Shown here: piece by piece, positions 10,277 through 22,419 of the stretch
Numbering within the stretch: the first letter of the stretch is position 1
Layout of the letters: each line of letters begins with the position of its first letter
Source: Pseudeuparius sepicola
Taxonomy: Eukaryota > Arthropoda > Insecta > Coleoptera > Anthribidae
Reading direction: 5' to 3'
Assembly (NCBI GenBank): GCA_963920635.1
Contig: OY987299.1
Coordinates: forward strand, 130,321,373 to 130,385,372
Length of the DNA stretch: 64,000 bases
Notes under the pieces: model-generated
What the model saw: only the letters and a program-made list of their open reading frames with translations
Told to the model about the DNA's origin: nothing
Databases searched by the model: none
Translations under genes and position numbers: made by a program

Positions 10277-13200
10277 CATCCGCATTTCAGGATAAATGTG
10301 CCCCATTAGAGGGGTCTATACTCAGATACGTGTATGCCGTAAGTCGTTAGAGTTCCATCCAAGCATCTGGCATGTAGATCAACTAGAGGTCTCCACTTCC
10401 CACCACTTCAGTATCCAGTAGCGGTACCTGGTTACAAGATTATCATCACGTGAAGTGACGAAAACTTTGTTCCGCCGCACGAATTACAGCATTTAGCCGA
10501 TCAGCGATTATCGCTTACAAGTTTTTTTGCCGGTCTCCTCTCTCCGGTGGACAAAGGCCCTAATAAAACCGTCTATAGAACAATGCGCCCACATAGTGCA
10601 TTATCTAATCTTGTATAGCCCACATGTGCCGTCAGGTAGTAAAAAAATAAAAGGAATATTTCCAAGAGAAATGCTCAAATTTCAACTGTATACCGGCATG
10701 CTGTTTTTTGTCTATATTACATTACATGGTAACTGCATAATTAATTGCAAACGCCAATACCTTTCTAAAGATCTACAGATTTTTTTTCTTAAAGCGCAAA
10801 ATTTGAAAACGGCTTCGAAGAACGAGCTTTCACTGTTGGAAACGGCTATTATTAGTTGTATTCATAATTGGCTATTAAATTAATAAGACAGGCTTTAAAT
10901 TATATTATTAATGGCAGTTAATCACTAAACGAATGTAAAATCTATAGCCGGGAATTTATCTTGTGGTACTTATGTTAAAAGTTACTTCCAGGGTGCTTAA
11001 TTTTATAATTATTCTAAAACATGGCTCGTGTTAATATTAAACTAATGAGCTTCCTAGCTCTCAAGTAGGTTTTTGGTGGACATTTTATGCTCAAATAGTG
11101 CCTTTGAAAAAATTTGCATCTTATGGGAAATTTTTTATGAACGATTTATTTTGACGTTAACTATCGTTTAAAAAAAAATGAAAAATTAACAGGGTCCTAT
11201 AGATATCTCAAAAAATTGGAATATTGGTATGAAATGGTATAAACTTTGATGCCGAGATTTTTTAAACTATGTTTAAAAAAAATTGTTACATTTTGTTTGT
11301 TAAAAAAAATTTCGCGTGAGACGCATGCTACATAAAAAAAAGTTATAGAATTATATAAAGTGGCCCTTTCAAAGGTTTTAGCTATTTTCACAAGATACTA
11401 CTTTTTTGTAGTTTGGTGAAATATTGTCTTGAATATTTCTAATAATAGATACAAACATTTCGAGTGAATTTTCTTTGTAACTATTCTCTATGACGGGTTG
11501 GACCTCAGACAAATAATAAAGATAGACTTATAATTAGTAATAGAAATCTAAAACAAAACGATGCAATGATTGCACCATTGCCAAATTTCTTGATAAATTT
11601 ATCTTGTACTTGCGAAATAAATGTATAACCAACTTTAAAAACATCAATTTGGAACAACTAGTTGATATCTACAATCTACATATAGTAAAAATTTGGACAG
11701 TTATCATTTAACAATAAATTTTACTGATTTTGTGAATTTATTGATCCTACTTCTATAAATAATATCTTTAATAAATTGCTTATTCTGGCTAATGTGGCAA
11801 CGTTGCACGAGATCTTTGTAATCGATGCGCATTTGTTTTATTTTGCCCCAACAGCTGATCTAGAGTTCGTTGAGATTTCGCCGGTTTGTGTTGATGTGTT
11901 TCGAGTGTTTACTTTTTTTGCGTTATTCTTTTTTTTTTGAGGAGATTTTGGGGTTATTGGACAAAAGACATATTTACCTTAGTAATTAGCGAATTAGTGT
12001 AGTTTTAAGAATGTTGGGAAGAGTAAAGTGTTGGATTTATGGCATAGGTATCGAACCTCTGGGTTATTATATGACGCAGGCTTAAGTGTCAAATTTGTTG
12101 ACTCCAGCGGCGTCCACTAAGCACGGACAAACATTGATTTGCTCCATTTTCTAAACATCAAGTAAAATTTTTTTTGTGTTTTTCGACTTTATGGGGCTCC
12201 CCGATTACGTTGTTAAAATTAATGTACTGGTGACCGATACACCCTGTATTTATAGGAATAGATGACTCGCGCTAATAAAAACAACACGGTTTTATTTTGC
12301 TTCTACATTAGCAGGTCGGGGGAAGAAGAAGAGGTACCTAATTTGTTTACATTGGCATTTCTTAAATTCAGTCTTTCCTATTTTGTAATACATAATAAAT
12401 AGTTTTTTTTTATAGACTTGTATATCGTACATACCTATGCTTTGAGATAGATACTTATATTTACAAAATAACCTAAATCGTATAAAAAAACTGGAAACAT
12501 TGCATGTGCCAAGAATAACAACTTTTTAAAATCATGAAACAAAACAAGTTGCCTTTGGTAATGTATCTATTATTTTATATCTTTGGGTTGGACTTTATAA
12601 ATGGAATTCACCGTATGTCCTAGCAGGAAATTACATTTCTAATTTTAGCGTTTGGTTAATTGAGGTCTTCAACAGGCAATTACTAACATAATCCTATGAA
12701 CGGGGAGTATTGATTTATAAAGGCCATTAGCTCTTTTTTAATAGGAGAGCCTGCTCCAACATTTATTAGCTTGTCATGTCCATTTTGCTTTCAGTAGGTA
12801 CGTGACTGTGCATAGGTTCTTATAAAATAGTTTTGAGAAAAGAAAAACGTGCTTTCTCGTACTTCAGCATTAAAAAAATTATAGGTAGGTACAGGGCGTC
12901 CAAAATTGGACGCTTTTGGTAGGTTCCTCCTATTTACCGAAGAGATAGGCAAAAAGTAGTTAATGAGGTGTCCATTTGGGAGGTACAAGGCATTTCTCGT
13001 TTTGTAAACGCACCATAACTTTTTTGATTATGAATATGTTATCTACATCAATGAATTCTAAAAATCCAGCTCGTTTCCACAAACCCTTCTTTGCAGTTTA
13101 TCAAAGGCGAGAATTGGGCTCGGTAGTGCCACAACTGTAAATAAGTATCGTAAAAATTTATCACGTTGAATATTTTTTAAGCGCACCTAAATCAAAATCT

Positions 13201-13416
13201 TTTTTCAACCATAACCCACACCTAGATGACGTCCATACACTAGTATTTGGTTAGAAGATAATCCTCCGGTCGATAATTTTATCTTTATTACATAATCCCA
13301 GCTGGTGGTATTGGTTGCGGGTAGGTACGGGTCAAATACAACTCTTGCTTAGCTTTGTCAAATTTTAAGGTGTGTTACTATTGTTTCATCTTTCATCATA
13401 CAAAATCTACTCTAAC
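10277..13416. other. Long AT-rich stretch without recognised gene
   Basis: A 118-codon plus-strand frame at 10527-10883 has no recognisable motif and ordinary AT-rich composition, so I leave it uncalled. Two solo ends of ACAGGG-type elements are visible: CACCCTGTA near 12240-12248 and ACAGGGCGTCCAAAATTGG near 12890-12915. A run of about 400 bp before the first (11810-12248) is less AT-rich and could be the right half of a decayed transposon. Confidence 0.4.
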
Positions 13417-14237
13417 CTGGACCAACACTGCATAGCGCTGTTTCAAGCGATCGCCACTGGCGCCACACGACGAAACAAATTTACACGGTGGTTTAATGTT
13501 AAAACACCATTGTTGCAAAATCTTTTAGTAAATAAAAACATGCAAATGTGTCTGTTAAAACGAATTTAAAATCCTCTAATTTGACAAGTTCATATGGCAT
13601 ATTTCCATACATTTTCTTAAGAAAAGAGTCTAAAAAGCAAACAAGAGTATTTGGTACCTTTTGGTTTGAAATGAAGTCCATGGCTAGTTATAGTGTAAGT
13701 AAGCATAAAACGCATTAGATTTTTCAGTTTCTTCTTTATATGGAGGACTATTGGTTCGCATTGGAGCTATAAACAAAATTTTCTATTTTCATTCTTGCAT
13801 ACGTTACAAAATACTCTTCCAAAATCATATCTAGAATTTTCGCTTCTGCAGCTGGTTGATCAGATCACCCCATAATTCCAAAATAGTGTTTATTCTTCTG
13901 CAATTCACCTAATGGTCTGTGCAGTGTGCATACCATTTTCTTCGTGTGCGTGGAAATTTCATGATATCACAAACAAATCTACCTATAAAAGCTGTGTTAA
14001 TAGGATAAAACTGCTAAATACTGGACACAAAGACAATTCGTTACCGTAAAAAGAAGGCAAATCGTAATAAAGCTGGATATTTAAAATTTGGGACGTCAGT
14101 AACTGACATTCAATAACCACAGAATACCCCCTATAACCTATAAGTCGCCATTTTTTTGTCGAGTGGCGCCACCCCAGACCGTAAACAACAATGAAATATG
14201 ACGTCACGCTCGGGTCTTTAATATAGTGTCGGTCCAG
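13417..14237 (-). mobile_element. Family F transposon, copy A (821 bp)
   Basis: Starts CTGGACCAACACT and ends AGTGTCGGTCCAG. The body aligns end to end with 57471-59838 (opposite orientation, interrupted) and with the deleted copy at 43780-44303. Flanking 7-mers CTCTAAC and CACTAAC agree at 6 of 7, the same pattern as the other two copies, suggesting a 7-bp TSD. Strand is arbitrary, set opposite to copy C. Short frames inside are shared repeat artefacts; no transposase domain was recognised. Confidence 0.8.
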
Positions 14238-14832
14238 CACTAACGTATGGTCAATACGAATGCTAGCGCCACCTGTATTTTCTTTAATGTAACTAGTTTC
14301 AGTTGAAAAACTGGTTCATACAAAAACAATGATGTTATCCTATAATAGAATGTTCCCAGCCAATGGCGATATCTAATAATGCGCACCTAAATATATCAAC
14401 GCATTTAGAAAATAATAGCTTACCAGCTGTCATTATGACCCTTTCTGTTGCTGATATTATGTATTTACTGTGTTTATATGAAGAAGTCTTGCTTTGCAAC
14501 TATACAAACGGGTTTGTTTCTCATTTAACTTCGGGACCATACCTATATAGAGCGATTACATAATACTCAGGTCGACTTTTCTAGAGGAAAAAAAACGGGA
14601 AGTATAATAAGAGGCTGGAAGGTCCCTCGTCGCCCGCGGCCATCGGTATACGGCAAATATTTGGTCCATAAAAACTTGGGAGCTGCCGACGCCGATGCAG
14701 CAAGGTCGACCTCGGTTGTTGCCGATAAAGGAAATCGACAGAAACAGGGAGGTATCATTGAGAAGATGGGAATTTATAGAAAGAGTTCTCCCAATATTGT
14801 TTTTCCACGACTATTGAAAAATACAATCTTTA
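14238..14832. other. No gene seen; moderately CpG-rich patch 14570-14750
   Basis: Unique sequence in this window. Overlapping frames on both strands near 14567-14870 coincide with the CpG-rich patch and are not recognised. Confidence 0.3.
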
Positions 14833-16112
14833 TACAGCGTGTCCGCGTTTGCTGGTATTTTTTAGATTGATCTAAGGGAAGCCACTACTATTTCGATTGG
14901 GTGATTATTCAATGGCTAGCTACGATTTTTTTTAAATTGTCAATTTTCAGAACATCATATTAGGATTTTTTTACTAAAAATCTGACCCCATGGCGTCATT
15001 TTGGCTTTACTTCAAACCTCTGTATACCAAATTTCACGAGAAAAAAAAAACGATCAGTTTTCTTTTTTTATCGCATCATATATCAAGTGTGCCTTAAAAC
15101 ATGGTCAAAACAAATGAAAACGTGTCACGATTTAATCGATCTAAGATCGTTTTTAACAAAAATTACAGCGGCGAGCACGGCCAAATAGTGGGAAAAATCA
15201 ATGTGGCCATGAAAACAACACGAAAAAGGTTACGTAGTGACAGTGACAAGTTTGGTACCTATTAAACCCCAAAGGAAATGGATGATGAAAAGTTAAGTTT
15301 AGCGGAAAAGGTAGAAATTATCAGATTAACTGGTGAAAACACGCTTCGCTATATAGGGATGTTGCGCAAATATTTATGCGGATATACGTACTAATAGGTA
15401 TTTTACTGCTTTAAAATCTATTCGGCAAGATTCAAGAATTTTTGGTACATTTGTAGGGCAGGTTACGAAATAAAAAATAAATGGGGGCCAAAACAGAATG
15501 ATGAAAATGCGGAGGAAATATTGCTATATTTTAGAAATAATCCTCGAAGCCTTAAAAAATAATAAAATTAAACCGTTTAAACACAAAAATATTTGCACAC
15601 CTTGCACGAAGGTTTGGGTAGATATTGTCTCTGGCACAATGACATTTTTTAAATGATGAAAATTTTCTGGCTAATGTAATCATCTTCACAACCAATGGTG
15701 TTGTGTGTTCTCACAATATAAGTGCTTCGCGCTGTAATTTTAAAAATCGATTGAATCTTGACACTTTCAGCACTTTTTCATTTGTTTTGACCATGTTTCA
15801 AGGCACCCTTGACATCTCATGTGATACAACTACCTTGCTTGGACGGCAGTTTTTGTTGTATTGCAACTTTTATAATAAGAAAACCGATGTTTTTTTTTGA
15901 AATTTGGTATACAGAGGTTTGAAGTAACGCCAAATGACACCATGAGGACAATTATTGTGTCTATTGCCCGTTAGGAGCCTTTGTAGTTATGAAAATGACG
16001 TGATTGCTTTTGAGAGCGTAATTTGAGGTCATTTTTAAGCAAAAACAATAGGCAACATCAAAATTTTCTTAAATAGAATAATACAAAAATTTCCCATTTG
16101 ATGGGATACTGT
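14833..16112. mobile_element. Foldback element FB5 with transposase remnant
   Basis: Left arm (about 14833-15160, start ACAGCGTGTCC) and right arm (about 15690-16112) are imperfect inverted repeats. Both contain CCTCTGTATACCAAATTTC or its complement and a GGTCAAAACAAATG block. The arms resemble parts of FB7 (41637-42678). The centre holds a degraded transposase N-terminus. Old, inactive mariner-type derivative. Confidence 0.75.
15278..15560 (+). pseudogene. Degenerate N-terminal fragment of a mariner/Tc-type transposase
   Basis: A frame starting at ATG 15278 reads MDDEKLSLAEKVEIIRLTG, like the first helix of the helix-turn-helix region in insect mariner-type transposases. The similarity then jumps frames: NRYFTALKSIRQDSRIFGTF near 15390-15450, and ENAEEILLYFRNNPRSLKK near 15506-15560, corresponding to the linker after the helix-turn-helix. 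At least two frameshifts and an in-frame stop are needed, and no DDE catalytic domain follows. It lies between the arms of FB5, so it is the remnant of that element's own transposase. The assignment is by motif recognition; a profile search would be needed to name the subfamily. Confidence 0.55.
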
Positions 16113-16595
16113 ATATCTAATATGTAATCGTGGAAAAAGTATAGTACTCCACTCGTGAGTTAATTATGGTCATTATAGTACTCATTCGGGACTATCAGAA
16201 CCCGCTCGTTGAGAAATATATAAGATATTCAGAGATAGTCGCCGTCAAAGCCAGATAATCTTGTGACGACACTGAAGCCCATAACTTTTCCTTTCTTTGG
16301 TTTTCCATTTTCTTCGTCCCTCTGCCCCCGATCCATCGGCTCCTCATTATTTTCCCGGAATCTGTTTTTCCCGGACCAGCCACGACCGGAATAATCGCCC
16401 GGAAGCAATTAGTCGACGCTCCGGGTTTTTCTCCGGGAGAAAAATCGTCCGGGGTGTGCGCTAATCTCTCCAGAGGCATCCCGGACTCGATTTAACTCGA
16501 TATTCACATTCGTGGTGTATTCTAGAATTTTGTTTACGCTATAGATAATATATTTGTGAAATACTTCTTTTGCGCTTAACTCCACACACCAAAAC
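16113..16595. other. GC/CpG-rich single-copy island 3 (core 16200-16500)
   Basis: Contains repeated CCGG-rich motifs (CCCGGACC, CCGGGAGAAAA, TCCGGGG). A 94-codon minus-strand frame spans the core but shows no domain I recognise. Candidate regulatory island or decayed exon; undecided. Confidence 0.3.
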
Positions 16596-16665
16596 TTTAA
16601 TTTTTGCACTCGACGGGCGTTTCGCTAACCATGTTAGCATCATCAGGAGATGATTAAGTCTAATC
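16596..16665 (-). ncRNA. Hammerhead-ribozyme-like motif (Penelope-like or retrozyme type)
   Basis: On the minus strand the order is CTC, CTGATGA (16646-16640), a hairpin GCTAAC-ATG-GTTAGC, GAAA (from 16624), a 2-bp stem CG/CG closed by CC, then TC followed by GAG. This matches the hammerhead core: CUGANGA, stem II, GAAA, short stem III, UH cleavage site. GAG after the predicted cut pairs with CTC before the core to start stem I. A further AATTAAAG/CTTAAT pairing could extend it. One extra U lies between the core and stem II, so activity is uncertain. Such minimal motifs are known in terminal repeats of Penelope-like elements; no reverse transcriptase is visible here. Confidence 0.5.
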
Positions 16666-17088
16666 TACTTATTCCTAACCTATTCTATTTATACTGTGGA
16701 CTACCTACTATATTATTCTTAAGTGGCTACCTGTCAGTTTATCAACATGTATAAGGGGCTGTAGGGGATTGGTCCCTTATCTTTATTTGAACTAAATTTA
16801 CATTTTGAAATTTCCAGACTTTCATAACCCTCTAATAATCTCAGGTAGATACTTACGTAATTTTAAATTTTCTCTTTCGGCAATGCTAGATTTTTCCAAT
16901 CGACGATATTTTAAATTTCCCATAATGTTCGTTAAATCTAGTTTTTATGGAACGTCTAGTTTGTCCAACTTACTTTTGATTACAATCTGAACAACTAGAT
17001 TAATATATTCCACTTTTTTCTAAAAGATTAATTTTGTCCTTGGGGCCTTGGGCTTACCTAGTAGGTTTTTAATATTAACTGAAGTGAG
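16666..17088. other. AT-rich, no gene recognised
   Basis: Possibly continues the retroelement tail attached to the hammerhead-like motif. Nothing else identifiable. Confidence 0.3.
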
Positions 17089-18346
17089 TTTTTTTCGATA
17101 ACCACTATGGGGATCTCGGAAACTAGCAGAGCTAGAGCAAAGGTCAAATGGGGAAAGAATTGCGGTTTTGAATGTTCATGGCTCACTAGATATTTTGGTA
17201 TTTCAACTCTGTAGCTCCGTTATTTCTGGTTATACAGAAATTTGTGTTTTTTTAAATGTAAATCATAGTTGGCTGTGGCCTTATCAAATCGACCATTTTT
17301 TGAGCTTTTCAAAGATATAATACTCGGCATAGTTATTATAAAAAATATAAGAGTTATGGCTAATTTTCTGATTTTTTTAAAATTTTCACTAATCAGCCAT
17401 GGAATATTTTCATAATTACGTTCCATTTTATCATTAGACATACTTCAAACTTTCTAATATTTTGCTGTTAGCTATGGTAACAAAATGTAACAAAATAAAA
17501 CAAAAATTAAAAAACTCAATTCAAATTATTATTATTTTAAAAGGTCACCTTTTAAAATAAAAAAGGTGTTCAAACAAACCACCATTATTATTTATGCAAA
17601 TATTGCATCTTTTTAAAACTGAATTTGTCGCCTTTCTTAGAGAGCGCCTGGCAATACTGGCAATTGTTTCTAAAACAGCTGTTCTTAATTCGACAATAAT
17701 TGCCTCATACTTTATTTTGTACTGTTCCCCATAAAAAGAAATCCAAAACAGACAAATCGGGGGATCGGGGCTGCCAGGAAATAGGTCTATTTCTCCCTAT
17801 CCAACTATTTGGATAGAGCTGATCTAGGTAATCTCTTACGGGCAAATAGTTATGTGGTGGAGCTCCATCATGATAATTTTTGTTTTATTTTGTTACATTT
17901 TGTTACCAGCTAAAAATAAAATATTTGAAAGTTTGAAGTATGTCTTATTATAAAATAGAACGTAATTAGGAAAATATTCCATGGCTGACTATGTGAAAAT
18001 TAAAAAAAAAAACAGAAAATTAGCCACAGCTATTTTATTTTTTAAAATAACTATGCCGAGTATTATATTTTTAAAATGGATTAGATTATCTTATTAAGCC
18101 CAAAATTATCTACAATTTTTGCCTTTACAGTTTTTCTGCATAATCAGAAATAACGTAGCTACAGAGATCTGATGAAATAGCAAAAAAATACTCAAAATAT
18201 CTAGTGAGCCATGAACTTTTTTAAAAATCCAAAAGGGGCATTAGATTGAGCATTCAAAACTGCAATTCTTTCCCCATTTAACCTTTGCTCTGGCTCTGCT
18301 AGTTTCCGAGATTCCCATAGTGGTCATCGAAAAAACTCACCCTGTA
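17089..18346. mobile_element. Foldback element FB3 with transposase remnant
   Basis: Left arm 17089-17508 and right arm 17876-18346 are imperfect inverted repeats. The right end ACTCACCCTGTA is intact; the left end has decayed to GAAGTGAG. Both arms carry GGGGATCTCGGAAAC (GATTCCC in the right arm), shared with FB2. The central 370 bp encodes a C-terminal transposase fragment on the minus strand, so FB3 is a former transposase-bearing element. Confidence 0.8.
17560..17872 (-). pseudogene. Degenerate C-terminal transposase fragment (DDE, mariner/Tc superfamily)
   Basis: The minus-strand reading begins HDGAPPHNYLPVRDYLDQLY and continues with PRSPDLSVLDFFLWG and TVQNKV. 'DGAPPH' carries the second catalytic D of mariner-type enzymes. 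'SPDLSxLDFFLWG' carries the third acidic residue region. A stop follows TVQNKV, and related sequence continues out of frame (ATNSVLKRCN near 17610). The first catalytic segment and the DNA-binding domain are missing. It lies exactly between the arms of FB3, so it belongs to that element. Confident as transposase debris; subfamily not determined. Confidence 0.75.
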
Positions 18347-18639
18347 TACTAATTTTAGTCCAGCTTGATTAAACACTTTTTCTAGACCTTTCGTAAACCG
18401 CGTGTTGTACGGAATGGAACCATATTTTAGTATTATCATAGAAGAATCTACTTCTATGGTATTATCTGGTTCTTTCTTAAACTTAGTGGAATCTTGAAGT
18501 TTTTCTTATAAGAAGTATTTGTGTTTATTAATTAACTTTATTACCATGTTTGTGTCGTAACATTGACCTGGGCCATGCTATGTTCTTTATTGAAAGGCCG
18601 TAAAAAAGGCACATCCAATATTCTTAATTCACGGTTCGT
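18347..18639. other. No feature recognised
   Basis: AT-rich sequence between FB3 and the next GC-rich island. Confidence 0.4.
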
Positions 18640-18974
18640 TTGCATGGCGATAACCATTGTCGAGTGCAGCTTTCGCCGTGTCCGTTTCGAGCTGCTCCGC
18701 GACGGAATTACCCCGGAATTGGCTTGGGCTCAGGAACGCACGCGGACACCTCCCGGCATTAATTTCACAGTTAACACGGGCGGGCCCGCGCCGGCGCGGC
18801 CCCGGCTGTTGCTAGGTGCATTTCGGGGGGCCCGCGGTGACGTCACGCCCCCACCCGGGGCTTTTTCCCGGGCCGGCGGCGGTAGGACGATTGCGACTTG
18901 TGACGTCGGCGAAGATTTCCCAGCCGCTGTCGAAATGTTCCGTGTCAAGCCAACACCACCTCTACTAAAGCCAA
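18640..18974. other. GC/CpG-rich single-copy island 4
   Basis: One of the most GC-rich stretches here, with CGGGCCCGCGCCGGCGCGG near 18781 and two TGACGTC motifs (CRE-like half-palindromes) near 18839 and 18902. Long open frames on both strands (144 and 101 codons) arise where stop codons are rare and show no recognised domain. A promoter-like CpG element or decayed exon is possible. It ends at the TSD of H copy A. Confidence 0.35.
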
Positions 18975-18982
18975 ACAACAAC

Positions 18983-20199
18983 CGAGGCCAACGATAAAGA
19001 CAGGCCACGGCGCTAACGCATAATCGCGTAGTCACGTGACCAACTTAGACCTATATAATGAAAGGCATTTTTGGAGATAAGTAGAAAAAACAAATTTCGT
19101 AACAATTTGGCAAGTTTTCTTTCATCTATTACATTATCGGATTTGTGCATCCAAGCTTTCTCTAATTGTTTTTTCAAAATTTTCAGCTGTTTTAGGCTGA
19201 GAGTTAAACGGCACTGCACTCACAATATTTTGGCACATTCTCAAAAATTGTTGGGACATCACCTTCCTTTAGCTTAGGTGATATTCTCTATAGGTATTTT
19301 CCTCCCACAACACATTTGTCCACTTTAATTATTGTTTCACTTTCTTGAAAATGGGTTAGCCACACATACTTAAGGGTTTTTTAGAAATACAATCTCAGTT
19401 GGGATTTGACGAATCCATTTTTGGCGGAAATTTTCATCCCGAGGCAAAACAAATGTTTGTTATGGCGACACTTTCTTCCTGGCTTTTGTAATATGTATAA
19501 ATATAATATAAACAGACCCAATATTTGGTATTTAGGTTATTTTTTACGAAATAAAAATGAAAACTAACCTCAGTAGGTATACTGTAAATATTGACGAGGT
19601 CTCAGTTGATCGGCAGCGTGAAAGACCATATCAGGGCGTAGGTCGACAACGAGTACGTTACAACACTGATTTATTTCGCACAAGGTGAATGGTGAATACA
19701 ATAAATACACAAACCCGGAAGTGGTCAACGGGAACGGCTTCCAGCCACCCGGACCGTCTGAACTCGCGGATCTCCCGTAAGCAGTTCACCCCTCTGTGTC
19801 TCAGGCTCCACTGTCCAATACTAATACTGTCCCATGTCCATAATAGTCCATTCCGGTTTCCCTATTCTGTGGTTCGGGGGAGAATTCCCCTTACAGCGCT
19901 CACGCGTCGCGTCGCGTCGGTGCGAGCGGCACCAATACTCTTGGACGGCACGACTCCCACCCAGACACCCAGAGGCCATAATAACACCTGGGCGGTTCCC
20001 CTCCGCCAGGACACACGCGCACTAGACACAAACTTGTTTCTAAAATATAAACTAAGACGTTTAAAAACACTTTAAACATTGAAAACTTCTCAAAACCCAA
20101 GCTGCCGCTTTCAGTTATGTGACAAATGACATGTAACGTCTGACTAAGATGGCCACGTGATTTTTGTGCGCCAGGGCCTGTCTTTATAGTAGGCCTTGA
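18983..20199 (+). mobile_element. Family H transposon, copy A (1217 bp)
   Basis: Starts CGAGGCCAACGATAAAGAC and ends CTTTATAGTAGGCCTTGA. The inner TIR part AAAGACAGGCC..GGCGC and a CACGTGAC motif recur at both ends. ACAACAAC flanks it exactly (18975-18982, 20200-20207). Copy B (58750-59817) shows an independent exact 8-bp TSD with the same termini, which fixes the ends. The frame at 19689-20075 lies in the segment also present in the tandem array and has no recognised domain. 8-bp TSD suggests hAT; no transposase seen. Confidence 0.85.
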
Positions 20200-20207
20200 A
20201 CAACAAC

Positions 20208-20529
20208 AGAGACGTTACGCAGAAGAGGCCGAGTAAACACATCTTTTAAAGCAATGGAAGATTTGAAAAATAGGTTAAATGTGTACCAATTTTATCAGCT
20301 TTGTATATCAAATTCTAGATATAGAGAGAAAGACACAGAAACCCACATTTTAATGAACATGTTTACTATGTAATGTTTATGATAATGTTTATTTTATGAA
20401 AATACAGAAAATGCGAAAGAAACAAAGTTTTGACCAGTTACAAAATTGAAAGAAAATTAATTACGATAAATGGAAACGAGGTTTGTCCAGAGGTGCTGTA
20501 ATTACTTTGCTAGTCTTCCAGTCTACTGA
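20208..20529. other. No feature recognised
   Basis: AT-rich unique sequence. Confidence 0.4.
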
Positions 20530-21062
20530 ATAATATAGATATAATATTAAAATAGTGAAAATTTTAAGGTGCCAGCAATGGAAGAATGCCTTAGTTTAGT
20601 TTAGTTTAACTCTTTGTCGTTAAATATTTATTTGTTATTTATGTTTTTGTTTGCTCTATGTTTTGTTAGGCTTTATTAAAAATGAACGCAAAACATAAAA
20701 AATTGCATTATTATTCATGTTCCATCCAAAGTCTACAGATATACCTTACTAATTATGTAGATTCGGTAATAGCTACCTTGTATTTTAATTTAACTGTACC
20801 TACCAAAAACTAACGGTATACTTACCTACACAAATAATGTTGTACCAAAGTCTACAAATGGGTATATTAATATTTGTATTCTGGTAAATAATGGAAAGTC
20901 AATATGAACCTGCCCCCGTATAACTAGCTTGACGGCGATTTCGTTAGTCGACCCTCGTAAATGCGAAGCGTGCGAGATGACGTTGATTTACGACCAGTCG
21001 CAAAAAATTGTTTGCTTTTCCGAGAGAACAAAAAAGTGAGCCGACTTATAGTATTCTTACTG
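20530..21062 (+). repeat. Dispersed repeat R, copy 1 (inverted relative to 54240-55040)
   Basis: From AAAATTTTAAGGTGCCAGC to the GAGCCGACTTATAGTATT segment the sequence matches the reverse complement of 54240-55040. Copy 2 carries about 250 extra bases at the position of the TTAGTTTAGTTTAG tract. The end near 20935-21000 is CpG-rich (TTGACGGCGATTTCGTTAG). Transposon class unknown; no TIR identified. Confidence 0.75.
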
Positions 21063-21839
21063 GCGATTGCTCCGGGTCGTTCACCTGAACAGCTGTCAGC
21101 GGCGAGTGGGCTGGTTATTGGTAGGGCGTAATTGCGCGGTAGGCACAAGCGGCAACATAGCATACCGGAGCGTCGAGTTATTGGGGTAATATGGTTGATT
21201 TTCCCTGTTTTAAACTTCGGAGAGACAAAATTTTTCGCATTTTCCTTTTTAGTAGACCTCCCCCACTGTGTGGTTTTGGTTTTTACATCATGACTAAATT
21301 ACCCTGTAAATTTATCTTGCATAAAAAAGGTATTAAGTTCCATTTCGCCTTCATATGCCCCGTTTTCAAGGAAAATTTGAATATCGACTTTCCTAATATT
21401 ATCCCAATACTCAATATACTGTCTGCCTATCCTATCCCGCTTTAGGGCATTAGAACATTTGCAGTATAAAATTGAATTGACGTAGCGAAAATCATCGAAT
21501 GAAAAAGAATCGACAGATCAGGGCGTTGTGCTTACCAGATTTATTAAAAACTTACTAAATTTTGAAATGAGTTTACCTTAGTTTTTTACAAGGGTAAAAG
21601 TCCAAGGGTCATGTTAAATAAATTGGGGAACACATCTCTTTTCATAAAAAAAAATTACACTGCACTTTTTCTAATAGTTCACGCTGTATTATACTAAAAT
21701 ACCGTTGGTATTATGGACCTTATAACGCCAATTTTTTTAGCTACGTTATTTATGGGTGATACCATGTTTATGGCAGATACACAAAAATAGACCATCCCAT
21801 CCTTTCATGTGCGAAGCGAACGATTTAATAAAGGGTCCT
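21063..21839. other. No gene recognised
   Basis: GCGAGTGGGCTGGTTATT near 21101 recurs with one change near 56397, a hint of another decayed shared repeat. The 84-codon frame at 21191-21445 is AT-rich and not recognised. Confidence 0.35.
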
Positions 21840-22345
21840 AATTTTAGACGGGTAGGGTAGGCCGGCTCCGGGCTCGAGGGGGGGGGGGATCAGCCGCCTT
21901 TGGCAGGCTTCCGGAAAAATCCGGTAATTAAATTTGTTCTTTACCTGCGTGTAGTCCTATCCAATCCCAAAGAACAAAGCGCGTGCTCCCCAGTACATCC
22001 CCCTGTTTGTCTTGGGTCGAAAATCACGGTACAAGAGGCAAGAGACAGATGTAGCTATGGACTAAACTACAAACAATAATCCGTACTTAAAATTCTCCAC
22101 AGATCTCCGTGTGTACCCAGAGGCCCCCTCCACAGAGAGGGGGTTGATCTCACCTGTCACGGCCTTGGAAACGGACCCAACCCTCGCTAATTAAGGGTGG
22201 ATTTACGGGCGACATCCCCGGAATTAAGTGTTACCTCGTACTGGTACCGGGCTGCCGAATGTACCTAGTTGAGAGACCACCGGGAGTGGAGGGGGAGCTA
22301 CAGGAGTGAGAGGGGCGATTAAAGGGATGGGCTTCGATTATTGCT
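21840..22345. other. GC-rich single-copy island 5
   Basis: Includes a G10 run near 21880, clusters of CCCC and GGGG, and CTCGCTAATTAAGGG with TAATTA at 22188-22193. No long open frame. Candidate regulatory island. Confidence 0.35.
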
Positions 22346-22419
22346 TCCTACTTGAAAAGAAGTACCTGAAAAATTTCCAAGGTTCGGGTGCAAAAATTTC
22401 CACCGAAAAAAAAAACGTT

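Noticed and set aside
10527..10883. 118-codon plus-strand frame
   Set aside because: No motif, no splice context, AT-biased composition like the surroundings. Kept only as a remark.
18563..19035. 144- and 101-codon frames in opposite directions
   Set aside because: Both coincide with the CpG-rich island, and at least one crosses into H copy A. Neither has recognisable content.
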